Positions 17,143 to 25,226 of a stretch of 64,000 nt of DNA are shown piece by piece (position 1 is the first letter of the stretch; each line of letters begins with the position of its first letter). The translations under genes and the position numbers were made by a program. Source of the stretch: Streptomyces sp. Ag109_O5-1. Its GTDB lineage: Bacteria; Actinomycetota; Actinomycetes; Streptomycetales; Streptomycetaceae. The DNA lies in contig NZ_RKQF01000001.1 of assembly GCF_003814875.1 (NCBI RefSeq), positions 1,674,001 through 1,738,000 of the forward strand, read 5' to 3'. The notes under the pieces are model-generated. The model saw only the letters and a list, made by a program, of their open reading frames with translations. It made no database searches and was not told where the DNA came from.

Positions 17143-17456
17143 CGGCACGCTTCGTCGCCCTGTACGAGACGCCCACGAACCCCGAGAGGTTCGAGCAGCA
17201 CTACCGCGAGGTCCACATCCCGCTCGCGCGACGCCTGCCGGGGCTGCGCCGATATACGGTCGGCCGGGACCTGGCCGCCACTGGCGGCGACTGCCCGTAC
17301 TACATGGTCGCCGAGCTGGACTGGGACACGACGGACGAGTTGCGCGCCGCGTTCGCCTCACCCGAGGGGCGCGCGTGCGGCGCCGACGCCGCGCACCTGC
17401 GAGAACTCGCTCCCCTGCACACCATGATCTTCACCGTGCACGACAGCGTGCTGTAG
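17139..17456 (+). CDS. EthD-family small protein, 105 aa
   Basis: Starts MTARFVALYETPTNPERFEQ, followed by HYREVHIPLARRLPGLRRYT, YYMVAELDWDTTDELRAAF and LHTMIFTVHDSVL. The Y...P.....F..HY...H.PL pattern is diagnostic of EthD/dimeric alpha-beta barrel proteins. GGAGGG lies eight bases upstream and the start overlaps the previous stop. It is likely a small enzyme or stress-related partner co-expressed with the reductase under the sigma factor; exact reaction unknown. About 150 empty bases separate it from the IS5 element. Confidence 0.85.
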   Translation: MTARFVALYETPTNPERFEQHYREVHIPLARRLPGLRRYTVGRDLAATGGDCPYYMVAELDWDTTDELRAAFASPEGRACGADAAHLRELAPLHTMIFTVHDSVL

Positions 17457-17616
17457 GCGATCCAGGCAGGAGAACCCACCGGACGAGCGAGGCCGGCGCA
17501 CCGAATACGGCTACTCACAGTGAACAGACAACTGGCCGTACGTGGGGAATTCCAACTGGCCGCTGTCACTCCGAATCGATGATGGCTTGACAACGAGACC
17601 CGCATATTAGTGGACG

Positions 17617-18015
17617 TTAAGTCCGTTTCTGGTAGCGGCCTCGCCCGGGTTGGGTGAGGAAGCCTTGGCGGGTGAGGCGTCCGAGGCGAGCACGGGTGAC
17701 GTTGACCGATGCCTCATCGGTGGGCATGCCGAGGAGTTCGTGCAGCTCACGGGCTCGGAACTCCTGGTCGGGGTGTTGGTTGAAGGCGTTCACGATGGCC
17801 TGGTAGGCGGAGTTCGTTTCGGGCTGCTCGGGTTCATCTCTGGCCGGGGTGAGTTCGGCGATGACCTTCCGGGTAGTGACCAGGTCCGCGAGTCGTGCTT
17901 CGGTCTCGGCCAGGGTGGCGGTCAAGTGCTCGATCTGGTCGCGTAGTTCACCGGCTCGTGCTGCGGTCCGGTCGTGCTGGGCCTGGAGGCCTGCCAGGAG
18001 CTCGATGATGTTCAC
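17617..18015 (-). CDS. IS5-linked accessory protein with coiled coil and winged helix, 132 aa
   Basis: GTG at 18015 overlaps the transposase TGA (GTGA), implying translational coupling. The N-terminal half is a heptad-rich coiled coil (IIELLAGLQAQHDRTAARAG, ELRDQIEHLTATLAETEARL). The C-terminal half reads NSAYQAIVNAFNQHPDQEFR, ARELHELLGM and ARLGRLTRQGFLTQPGRGRY, a winged-helix DNA-binding pattern. It lies inside the element, its stop within a few bases of the inverted repeat. A role in transposition control is inferred. A protein of similar design (38223-38717) sits at another IS5-type transposase in this window. Confidence 0.7.
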   Translation of the reverse strand: MNIIELLAGLQAQHDRTAARAGELRDQIEHLTATLAETEARLADLVTTRKVIAELTPARDEPEQPETNSAYQAIVNAFNQHPDQEFRARELHELLGMPTDEASVNVTRARLGRLTRQGFLTQPGRGRYQKRT

Positions 18016-18866
18016 GCTGCCAGTCCGAGGGTGTCGCGCCAGGCCGGACTCGGCGTGGTGAGGCGGCGGGTCATGTTCGCGATGGACGCCCAGTAGACGC
18101 GCGAAGCCGAGGCGTCGGGGCGGTGGTCGTACTCGCGGGCCAGGCGGCGGTGCAGCATCAACGTGCCGTTGACCTGCTCCACGATCCACCTTTTCGGCTG
18201 TGGGACGAAGCCTTTGCCCTGGTCAGCAGGGTTGCGGCGGACGACCTCGACGTCGATGTCCAACAGGGCGCCATAGATGACGACGTGATCCTTGAAGCCC
18301 TGGTCGACCAGGGCCTTCTCCAGGCGCATCCCGCATTTCTCGGCGGCCTGGTCGAGCAGGGCGGTGCCGGCGGCGTTGTCATGCGCGGAGGCGGCCAGCA
18401 CGACAACCCCGATGATCAGCCCCAGAACATCCACGGCCAGCCCCCGCTTGCGGCCCGAGACCTTCTTGTTCGCGTCCAGTCCCGTCGTGATCTTCGGGAC
18501 ACCCGCCGCCGCACGGACGGACTGGGTGTCGATGATCACGAGGGACAGGTCCTCTCATCGCCGGGCCCTCTCCCGTACTTGGCAGCGCAAGAGCTCCTGG
18601 ACCCGCTGGTCAAGGCCGTCCTCGCGCCACAGGCCGAAGTAGTAGAACACCGCCGACCAGGCAGGCAGGTCATGGGGCAGATACCGCCACTGGCAGCCCG
18701 TCCGGTTCTGACAGAAGATCGCGTTCACCACCTCCCGCAGGTCGCAGGACCCCGGGTCCCCGGTCGCCGACCGCGCCACCCTCTCCCGCTTCCAGGCCGT
18801 GACCATCGGCTCGATCAACAGCCACTGCTCGTCCGATAAGTCGCTGGAGTACGGCTCTCGCTCCAT
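18012..18866 (-). pseudogene. IS5-family transposase with an in-frame TGA
   Basis: From ATG 18866: MEREPYSSDLSDEQWLLIEP, TGCQWRYLPHDLPAWSAVFY and VQELLRCQVRERARR, then TGA (18555-18557). The same frame continues EDLSLVIIDTQSVRAAAG with the first catalytic Asp, GRKRGLAVDVLGLIIGVVV with the second, and WIVEQVNGTLMLHRRLAREY with the Glu. The stop interrupts an otherwise complete protein without a frameshift, so it is a nonsense change rather than the usual IS5 frameshift signal. A GTG at 18539 might allow separate translation of the catalytic half. Confidence 0.8.
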
Positions 18867-18968
18867 GCCCCGCACCTCAACATGGACATGCCCAACATGC
18901 GGCCCGCGAGACAACCAGTCCCACGATCGAGCGATCACGAACCCAGGAAGATCGGACTTAACGCCCAC

Positions 18969-19566
18969 TCAAAGACCAGGAACAAGCCCTCCACCCCGGC
19001 CTCACCCACCCGCGCACCGTCAACCTGCGCGAAGACGTTGTGTGCCGGGCCCTGGACCAGTGGATCGCCCGGGCCTTCGCCCCCGACCGGCTCACCGCCA
19101 GCCTCACCGCCCTCACCCACGCCAGCGCCGCAGCGAGCGCCGCAGAGACCCACACACCCGAGCAGGCCCAAGCACGCCAGGCAATCAAGGACTGCGAGCG
19201 ACGACTCTCCCGCTACCAGGCAGCACTCGAAGCCGGAGCGGACCCAGCCGTCGTCACCCAGTGGATCAACGCAGCAGAGCAAGACAAAGAGGCGGCACAG
19301 AAGAAACTCGACGCGCTCCCCGCCCTCACCCGGAAGAAGGAATCCCCACTCGACGCCCAGCAGATCCGAGAGATCACTGACAGTCTTGGAGACATTGCAC
19401 AGCGCATCCACACGGCCGACGCCGACAAGAAGGCCCGCTCTACGAAGCCCTGGGCATCACCATCGGCTACGAACACACAATGAGGACCGCGACCGTAAGG
19501 TCGAGGCCCTCATCGCCGTATCGTCAGTGGTTGTTGGTTGTGTCCGAGGGGCGAGTTGACCACTGA
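18969..19566 (+). pseudogene. Large serine recombinase, C-terminal fragment
   Basis: Reads ALHPGLTHPRTVNLREDVVC, RALDQWIARAFAPDRLTASL, then coiled-coil AIKDCERRLSRYQAALEAGA and DPAVVTQWINAAEQDKEAAQ, the zinc-ribbon/coiled-coil end of large serine recombinases. A one-base loss near 19440 shifts the expected LYEALGITIGYEH into another frame; that frame ends at 19566. The catalytic N-terminal domain is absent and the fragment starts at the IS5 right end. Confidence 0.75.
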
Positions 19567-19574
19567 CGATACGG
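19516..19574. repeat. Inverted repeat with 29-base loop
   Basis: Perfect 15-bp arms CCGTATCGTCAGTGG (19516-19530) and CCACTGACGATACGG (19560-19574). It overlaps the end of the serine recombinase remnant. Such a site could be a terminator or an attachment/crossover site; the sequence alone does not decide. Confidence 0.5.
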
Positions 19575-19729
19575 TCGCGGTCGCGCAAGGACACCTCGTG
19601 GTGCAAGGTCCGCGGTGTGCTCCCAGCGTCTCCTCGTGAGAACCGCTACCCACGAGAACTACTCGCCAACTGCCCGGAGAAGCCCCTGGCCGCTTGGCCG
19701 GCACGGTGATCAAGATGTCGGGCAAGGCC

Positions 19730-20335
19730 TCACCGACGATGGACGCTGACGGCATAGCCGCCGCCGTCGTAAGGGACAGCGTCCCAGGTGGCGAAGCGGT
19801 CCACGCGGCTGAGGCCGGCCGCGGCGCAACAGTCGTCATACTCCGCCAGGGTGATTCCTGGGGGCACCGGCAGATGGGCTTCGTCCAGGCCGAAGCCGGC
19901 GATCATCAGACCACCCGGGCGCAGGACCGCGGCCAGGCGCTCGACCACCGTGGCCTCGGTGCCGGCCGCGAGCAACGGGAAAACATTGCCTGCAGCGACC
20001 ACGAGATCGAAGTCCGCCGCGATGCCGAGCAGGTCCGACTCGAACTCAGCCAGATCGACCTGGAACCAGGGCAGTTCCGGCGCCCGCTTCTGCGCCACTG
20101 CCAGCATCGACGCATCAAGATCCACCCCGACACAGTCGTACCCGAGCTCTGCAAGCCGGATCATGACCCGTCCGGTACCGCACCCGGCGTCCAGCACCCG
20201 CGCTCCGGCAGGCATGAGCGCTGCGCAGAACCGCGCCTCACCGTGCACATCCTGTCCGCCACGGGCCAGAGCCGCGAACCGCGCAGCGTAGTCCTGTCCG
20301 GATGTCCCCCCGGTCAACTCCTGCCAACGGCTCAT
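19730..20335 (-). CDS. Class I SAM-dependent methyltransferase, 201 aa
   Basis: ATG at 20335 gives MSRWQELTGGTSGQDYAARF. Motif I follows as ARVLDAGCGTGRVMIRLAEL, then the acidic end of the second strand in DCVGVDLDASMLAVAQ, PWFQVDLAEFESDL, and the post-motif VVERLAAVLRPGGLMIAGFG. This is the standard Rossmann fold binding S-adenosylmethionine. The small size and lack of an added domain suggest a small-molecule substrate. It stands alone, with about 160 bases on its 3' side and the ArsR operon promoter region upstream in the opposite direction. Confidence 0.85.
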   Translation of the reverse strand: MSRWQELTGGTSGQDYAARFAALARGGQDVHGEARFCAALMPAGARVLDAGCGTGRVMIRLAELGYDCVGVDLDASMLAVAQKRAPELPWFQVDLAEFESDLLGIAADFDLVVAAGNVFPLLAAGTEATVVERLAAVLRPGGLMIAGFGLDEAHLPVPPGITLAEYDDCCAAAGLSRVDRFATWDAVPYDGGGYAVSVHRR

Positions 20336-20629
20336 GACGCCAACTCTAGGTCGTCCGTGTGCCACTCGAAGACGGGGCTGGGTCCGCGGCACTGCAGGCC
20401 GTCACAGAAAGGGCGGGAAGGCCGGCTGCCGTCGGCGCGACGACGTCATCGGCACAACCGACACCCGGACAGGCGGCGGATGATGGCGGACATCTTCCCG
20501 GAAACCCTGCTGCTCCGGCGGTCGGGCTGTCCGGATGTCCGAGTAAGCGGCGGTGCACGAGACCTGGAGGCCGACGTCGTGGCCTCGGCCTTCATTGCGC
20601 GCAACGGACTCGGCGACCCGCATTAATCC

Positions 20630-20689
20630 GCAACTAATAGTTGCACGTAAGCGCCTCACGGCGTACGCTGACATGCAACCAAAGGTTGC
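20630..20689. promoter_or_regulatory. Promoter with two ArsR-type operators for the SRPBCC-ArsR operon
   Basis: Two palindromes, GCAACTAATAGTTGC (20630-20644) and GCAACCAAAGGTTGC (20675-20689), have centres 45 bases apart. Between them lies a sigma-70-like promoter: TTGCAC (20641-20646), a 17-base spacer and TACGCT (20664-20669). The first operator overlaps the -35 and the second covers the likely start of transcription. ArsR dimers bind such imperfect GCAAC-type palindromes and the operon encodes one, so autoregulation is expected. Confidence 0.75.
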
Positions 20690-20703
20690 GAAAGGGTTCG
20701 GGC

Positions 20704-21162
20704 ATGGAGTACGGCGGTATCGAGCGCGACATCCACGTCGATGCATCACCCGAGACGGTCTTCGAGGTCATCAGCCGACCGGAGCACATGCGAGAGTGGT
20801 GGCCGGACGACGCCCGGTTCAAGCCCGTCGAAGGGGCGCCCGGTGAGCTCTTCTGGCGTGACGAGGCGACCGGGGAGACGATGACCGTCGCGCTCACCGT
20901 CGTCGAGGTCGACCCGCCGTCGCGGTTCTCGTTCCGGTGGTGCTATTCCGAAACCGATCGCGGCGGCGACTCGCTGCTGGTCACCTTCGACCTGGAGCCG
21001 ACAGAGCGAGGGACCCGGGTGCGGATGACAGAGACCGGGTTCCGCGAGATGGGCTGGGAGATCGCCGTCCTCGAGGAGCAGTACCGCGAGCACGCGAGCG
21101 GCTGGGACCACTACATCCCCCAACTGGGCACGTACATCGCGCGACTGGTGTCGACCGCATGA
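20704..21162 (+). CDS. SRPBCC/AHSA1-domain protein, 152 aa
   Basis: MEYGGIERDIHVDASPETVF, FEVISRPEHMREWWPDDARF, PPSRFSFRWCYSETDRG and EEQYREHASGWDHYIPQL show the START-like helix-grip fold of AHSA1 proteins (conserved entry VFEVISRPEHMREWW and terminal W-D-Y/I-L). These bind hydrophobic ligands; the ligand is unknown. ATG 20704 has AAAGGG nine bases upstream. Its stop overlaps the ArsR start (ATGA). Confidence 0.85.
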   Translation: MEYGGIERDIHVDASPETVFEVISRPEHMREWWPDDARFKPVEGAPGELFWRDEATGETMTVALTVVEVDPPSRFSFRWCYSETDRGGDSLLVTFDLEPTERGTRVRMTETGFREMGWEIAVLEEQYREHASGWDHYIPQLGTYIARLVSTA

Positions 21163-21509
21163 GCACGCCGGTCGACGACGAGCTGTGGTCGGCGATCGGC
21201 GACCCGACCCGGCGCACCCTGATCGACCTGCTCCTCGCGTCCGGGCCCAGCACGGCCACCTCACTCAGCGCGGGCCTCCCGCTCACGCGGCAGGCCGTGT
21301 CGAAACACCTCGCCGTCCTCGACCGGGTCGGGCTGGTCCACGCCGAGCCGGCCGGTCGCGAGCGGCGCTACCACGTCGACGAGGCGCAGCTCGCCCGCGC
21401 GGCCGCGCAACTGGCCTCGGTCGGCGCCACCTGGGACGCCCGACTCCGCCGGATCAAACGCATCGCGGAGGCGATCGAACGCAGCCGCAACAACACCGAA
21501 GGAGAATGA
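21159..21509 (+). CDS. ArsR-family transcriptional regulator, 116 aa
   Basis: DDELWSAIGDPTRRTLIDLL, then LTRQAVSKHLAVLDRVGLVH and ERRYHVDEAQLARAAAQL are the classic ArsR winged helix. No metal-binding Cys pairs are present, so it is likely a non-metal sensor of the kind paired with SRPBCC proteins. It is co-translated with both neighbours: ATGA overlap upstream, and the stop directly precedes the next start. It is the probable ligand of the two operators at 20630-20689. Confidence 0.9.
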   Translation: MSTPVDDELWSAIGDPTRRTLIDLLLASGPSTATSLSAGLPLTRQAVSKHLAVLDRVGLVHAEPAGRERRYHVDEAQLARAAAQLASVGATWDARLRRIKRIAEAIERSRNNTEGE

Positions 21510-21511
21510 AC

Positions 21512-21955
21512 ATGGTCGACATCCTGCATCGAATAGGCGCCGTCGCGTCGCTGGACGACGTCTATCGGGCCATCGCAACCCCCGAGGGCATCGCCGGCTG
21601 GTGGACGACCGACACCACCGGCAAGAGCGAGGTCGGCGGCCAGCTGGCGTTCCGATTCGGCGACGTCGGCGGCTTCGACATGGAGATCCTGGAGCTCGAC
21701 CCCGCCGGCCGGGTGCGATGGCGCGTCACGGACGGACCCGCGGAGTGGATCGGGACTGAGATCGACTGGAGCCTCAGCCGGCGCGACGAGTACACGATCG
21801 TCCTGTTCAAACACGAGGGCTGGCGCGAGCCGGTCGACTTCATGCACCACTGCAGCACGAAGTGGGCGACCTTCCTGATGAGCCTCAAGGAGTTCGTGGA
21901 GACCGGACACGGCAGGCCGGCGCCCGACGACGTCCGTATCAGCGACTGGCACTAA
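21512..21955 (+). CDS. Second SRPBCC/AHSA1-domain protein, 147 aa
   Basis: MVDILHRIGAVASLDDVYRA, IATPEGIAGWWTTDTTGKSE, AEWIGTEIDWSLSRRDEYTI and FMHHCSTKWATFLMSLKEFV define another AHSA1-type START fold. ATG 21512 is chosen because GGAG (21501-21504) sits seven bases before it; an ATG at 21506 overlaps the ArsR stop but is too close to the ribosome site. Third gene of the SRPBCC-ArsR-SRPBCC operon. Confidence 0.85.
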   Translation: MVDILHRIGAVASLDDVYRAIATPEGIAGWWTTDTTGKSEVGGQLAFRFGDVGGFDMEILELDPAGRVRWRVTDGPAEWIGTEIDWSLSRRDEYTIVLFKHEGWREPVDFMHHCSTKWATFLMSLKEFVETGHGRPAPDDVRISDWH

Positions 21956-22117
21956 CCTCGATCTTGCGTGAGGGTCCGTCGACGGAGTTGGCGGGCCTTT
22001 CCGTTTTCCGAGGCGGGTGGTGAGCAGGCCGGTGACCTGACTGGCGCGTCGGGTGGGCGCCGGGTTCCACTGCCCGGGGGTCGGGTGGCGCTGTCGTCGG
22101 GACGGGAAGTTTGCTGG

Positions 22118-23207
22118 TCAGCCTGGGCTGGGCAGGAGCGCGAGTCGTTCGAGGGCGGTGGTGATCTCACCTGTCCAAGGCCAGTGTTGGGTGAGGCGGA
22201 GGAACCAGCGGCGGCCGGTGGTGACGAGCTGGGCGCCGGCGGAGAACAGGCGGAACCGCAGCCGGCGGGGTTCCCAGAGCCGGGCCTTGCCGGTCAGGGC
22301 GAGCATGGACATCCAGGCCAGCAGGTCGAGTGCGATCTGGACGATCTCCAGCCAGACCTTGTTCTGCGCGGTGTGGTGCAGGGGCAGGTTGCGCAGGTCG
22401 GTGGACCAGGCGGCGCGGATACGGTCCTCCGCTCTGGCCCCCAGCCGGTGACGGAGCTCCAGCTCGGCGATCGGCCGCCCGGTGGTATTGGTGGCGAAGC
22501 ATGTGATGCGCATGCCGTCCGCGTCAATGATTCTCAACTGGGCGCCGGGATGGGGTCGTTCCTTGCGGACGATCAGCCGCATGCCGCTGGGCCAGCCGTC
22601 CAGCAGCTTGCCCGTGAGCTCGGCAACCCAGGCCCCGTCGCGGACCTGGCCGTCGGCCTCGACGGCCGGTGTCCAGGCCGGGCCCGGGATCTTCAGCACA
22701 TGCTGGTGGATCGCCTCCGCCAGGGCCGTGGTCGACGAAGGCCGTCAGGGGGTGATGGCCGTAGGTCCTCTTCCAGGTCGCGGCCGCGTCCTGCTTGTCA
22801 GAGTGTGCGATCACGAGGACGCCGTCCAGGTCGACCGTGACCTGTCCATCGGTGTGCGGGGCGTTCTTGCCCGCCGGCAACCAGACCCGGCTGCGGGCTT
22901 CGGCCCGTGCAGACCGGATGGCCTGCAGGGCTTTCTCGCCGGAGGCGGCGAGGGTGTCGATCAGACGGGAGACCGTCGGGTCGGAAGCGACCGGGCCGAA
23001 GACGGCCGGCTCACACCGCACCATCGCGACGTCCGCGAGGCAGTCCCCGCCCAGCGCGACCGCCAGAGCAAGGTCCAGAAGGACCTTCCCGGGATCGTGG
23101 ACGGCCCGCGGCTTTCGCCGCGGCGCCAGAGCTGCGGATATGGCCTGGTCAAGGCCGGTCTTGCGAACTGTTTCGACGAGCAGGACCGCACCGGCCTGCG
23201 AGACCAC
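22118..23207 (-). pseudogene. IS1380-family transposase with internal deletion
   Basis: The N-terminal part (VVSQAGAVLLVETVRKTGLD, LLDLALAVALGGDCLADVAM, VTVDLDGVLVIAHSDKQDAA with the first catalytic Asp) runs to YGHHPLTAFVDHG. Family members then have about 100 residues with the second Asp. Here the sequence jumps directly to VLKIPGPAWTPAVEADGQV in another frame and continues to LRLTQHWPWTGEITTALERL. The element is inactive. No terminal repeats were identified. Confidence 0.8.
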
Positions 23208-23284
23208 CCGTCGGCCGTCTCCCTGGACACGGACACGCGGGTACGACGAGATAGGCTCTCTCGCCTGGAAAGTGCTCTTTCCGT

Positions 23285-23749
23285 CTCGGCGCGACGGCCC
23301 ACCCCACCGCGGACTGGGTCACCCAAGCCGCGAGGAACCTCGTCATGGACCTCCAGGACGCCGACATCACCATCCGACACCTGATCAGGGACCGCGACAG
23401 CAAGTTCACCCGCGCGTTCGACACCGTCTTCGAGGCCGAAGGCATCGAGATCGTCACCACCGGCATCCGCGTTCCCCGCATGAACTCGATCATGGAACGC
23501 TGGGTGCAGACCTGCCGACACGAACTCCTCGACCGTACCCTCATCTGGAACCAGGCCCACCTACTCCACGCGCTAGGCGAGTTCGAGTCCTTCCACAATC
23601 AGCATCGGCCTCACCGCACCTTGACCAGTGCTGCACCCCTGCGGCCGCTCCCCGAACCGATCACCGAACCCGAGCGACTGGACCGCCTCGACATCCATCG
23701 ACGTGACCGACTCGGCGGCCTCCTCCACGAGTACGCATATGCAGCCTGA
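23285..23749 (+). pseudogene. Integrase-core (rve) transposase, C-terminal fragment 1
   Basis: AHPTADWVTQAARNLVMDLQ, then HLIRDRDSKFTRAFDTVFEA (catalytic Asp), VPRMNSIMERWVQTCRHELL (catalytic Glu) and a C-terminus ending LGGLLHEYAYAA. The first Asp domain and N-terminus are missing. It belongs to the Streptomyces transposase group also represented at 29.4-30.5 kb. Confidence 0.75.
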
Positions 23750-23795
23750 ACAGCTCGGACGTAATAATCGGCACCCACACGCAAAAAACCTTGTG

Positions 23796-24045
23796 GTGGG
23801 CGCAGACCTGCCGCCGAGAACTGCTGGACCGGACACTGATCTGGGACCAGCGCCATCTCCTTCACGCCCTGCGCGAATTCGAGATTTTCTACAACGAACA
23901 CAGGCCGCACCAGGGCCTCGCGAACGCCCGCCCTCTGCGTTCGTTGCCCGAACCAATCGACGATCCCCAGCGGATCGCGCGCCTCGACATACGACGACGC
24001 GCGCGGCTCGGCGGCACCCTGCATGAGCACGCGCATGCGGCCTGA
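23796..24045 (+). pseudogene. Integrase-core transposase, C-terminal fragment 2 (paralogue of the preceding one)
   Basis: AQTCRRELLDRTLIWDQRHL, LHALREFEIFYNEHRPHQGL and RARLGGTLHEHAHAA repeat the last ~80 residues of the preceding fragment with about 70% identity by eye. Two different copies of the same IS family ended side by side, only about 45 bases apart. Confidence 0.7.
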
Positions 24046-24061
24046 CCAGCATGGATGAGGT

Positions 24062-24240
24062 ATTCGGCAAGAGCGGCGCTGGGCGGCGCCAGACCGGAGA
24101 GCAGAAAGGACGAGGTAGACCGTGTCCAGGAACGGCTTGTCCTGCGGCCCCTTCGGGTAGTCCAGGAGCAGGACGCCGTCGTGCCCGTGGACTGCTGGAT
24201 GCCGGGCCCTGTGCGGATGTCGACGTGCGCGCTGCGGATG
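24062..24240 (-). pseudogene. Possible frameshifted gene remnant
   Basis: Two overlapping minus-strand frames look protein-like: GYDIRSAHVDIRTGPGIQQS, then HDGVLLLDYPKGPQDKPFLD followed by TVYLVLSALRSG. They would join with one frameshift. No family recognised. It lies just downstream of the methyltransferase gene. Confidence 0.25.
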
Positions 24241-25146
24241 TCATAGCCGGGGCTTGTGCGCAAACACCCACCGGTTTCCCTCGAGCGCGTCGTTGGGCTC
24301 GGGGAGGGGGCCGCGTCCGTGCTGGTGGGTGAAGTCGAAGGGGGTGTGTACCGAGGTGGACCAGCCCTTGGCCGCCAGGTTGCCCGCGGAGTCGGGGCGT
24401 GGTCCCTTGTCGAAGAGGTGGAGCAGGTCGATGCCGATTTGTTCTCGCGTCGCCGTGTAGATCGCGCTGTCGCGGTACTCCAGCAGGTCCTTCTCCAGCT
24501 TGGCCTCGAAGGCCAGTGCGCTGCCTTCGGTGGTCAGCCGGTCCACCGTGTCGATGAGGTACGTTTCGGTGGGGCTCGGCAGGTAGAAGAGCAGTCCCTC
24601 GGCCAGCCAGACGCTCGGTGCGGCCGGGTCGAAGCCGGCGGTGGTCAGCGCGGTGACCCAGTCGGCGCGCAGGTCGACCGGTACGGGGACGCGCTTCACC
24701 TTCGGGGTGGCCGACAGGTCCGTGAGCGCCTGGTGCTTGAACGCCAGCACGCCCGCCCTGTCGATCTCGAAGACCACGCGGTCGGGCGGCCAGTCCAGCC
24801 GGAAGGCGCGGGTATCCAGCCCCGCGCCCAGCAGGACCACTTGACGGGCACTCGTACGGACCGACCGGAGCAGGAAGTCGTCGAGGACCCTGGTCCGCAG
24901 GCCGAAGTAGCGGGCGAACCGCCCCCACAGCGGGTTGCCGTCCCCGTCCGGGACCTGCTGGATGCGCACCGGCCAGTCAGCGCACGCCGGGGCGGCGCGC
25001 ACGAAGTGTTCCGCGTAGACGTCGTGGGCCAGGCTGTCGTGGCGGTGGGTCTCGATCGCCCGCGCGGCGGCGACCAGGAGGGCAGTCACACCCACGCCTC
25101 CCTCCACGCCCTCCACGTCCGTGTGCTGCGGCGCCGTGCCGGCCAT
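24241..25146 (-). CDS. TIGR00027/LCM-type SAM-dependent methyltransferase, 301 aa
   Basis: ATG 25146 follows GGAGG by five bases (MAGTAPQHTDVEGVEGGVGV). Motifs: ARAIETHRHDSLAHDVYAEH, motif I region RQVVLLGAGLDTRAFRLDWP, FEIDRAGVLAFKHQAL, and WLAEGLLFYLPSPTETYLID, all typical of the TIGR00027 family related to leucine carboxyl methyltransferases, which O-methylate small acids and polyketides. It is the last gene of a four-gene cluster, 80 bases after the dehydrogenase gene. With an aldehyde dehydrogenase upstream, a carboxylate O-methylation step is an inference. Confidence 0.85.
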   Translation of the reverse strand: MAGTAPQHTDVEGVEGGVGVTALLVAAARAIETHRHDSLAHDVYAEHFVRAAPACADWPVRIQQVPDGDGNPLWGRFARYFGLRTRVLDDFLLRSVRTSARQVVLLGAGLDTRAFRLDWPPDRVVFEIDRAGVLAFKHQALTDLSATPKVKRVPVPVDLRADWVTALTTAGFDPAAPSVWLAEGLLFYLPSPTETYLIDTVDRLTTEGSALAFEAKLEKDLLEYRDSAIYTATREQIGIDLLHLFDKGPRPDSAGNLAAKGWSTSVHTPFDFTHQHGRGPLPEPNDALEGNRWVFAHKPRL

Positions 25147-25226
25147 GTTTCCTCCGTTGGCGGGAGTGGGGACTGTGAGGTGCCTGCTTGCCGGATGCGG
25201 TGAGTCCGCGATGCTGCATGCCTGAC

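Larger units (their letters stand above)
17609..18968. mobile_element. IS5-family element carrying an accessory gene
   Basis: Ends AGTGGACGTTAAGTCCG (17609-17625) and, inverted, CGGACTTAACGCCCACT (18952-18968) match at 16 of 17 positions. Inside are a transposase gene and, between its stop and the left end, a small coupled gene on the same strand. At 1360 bp it is longer than a typical one-gene IS5. No clear target duplication. The right end abuts a serine recombinase remnant. Confidence 0.75.
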
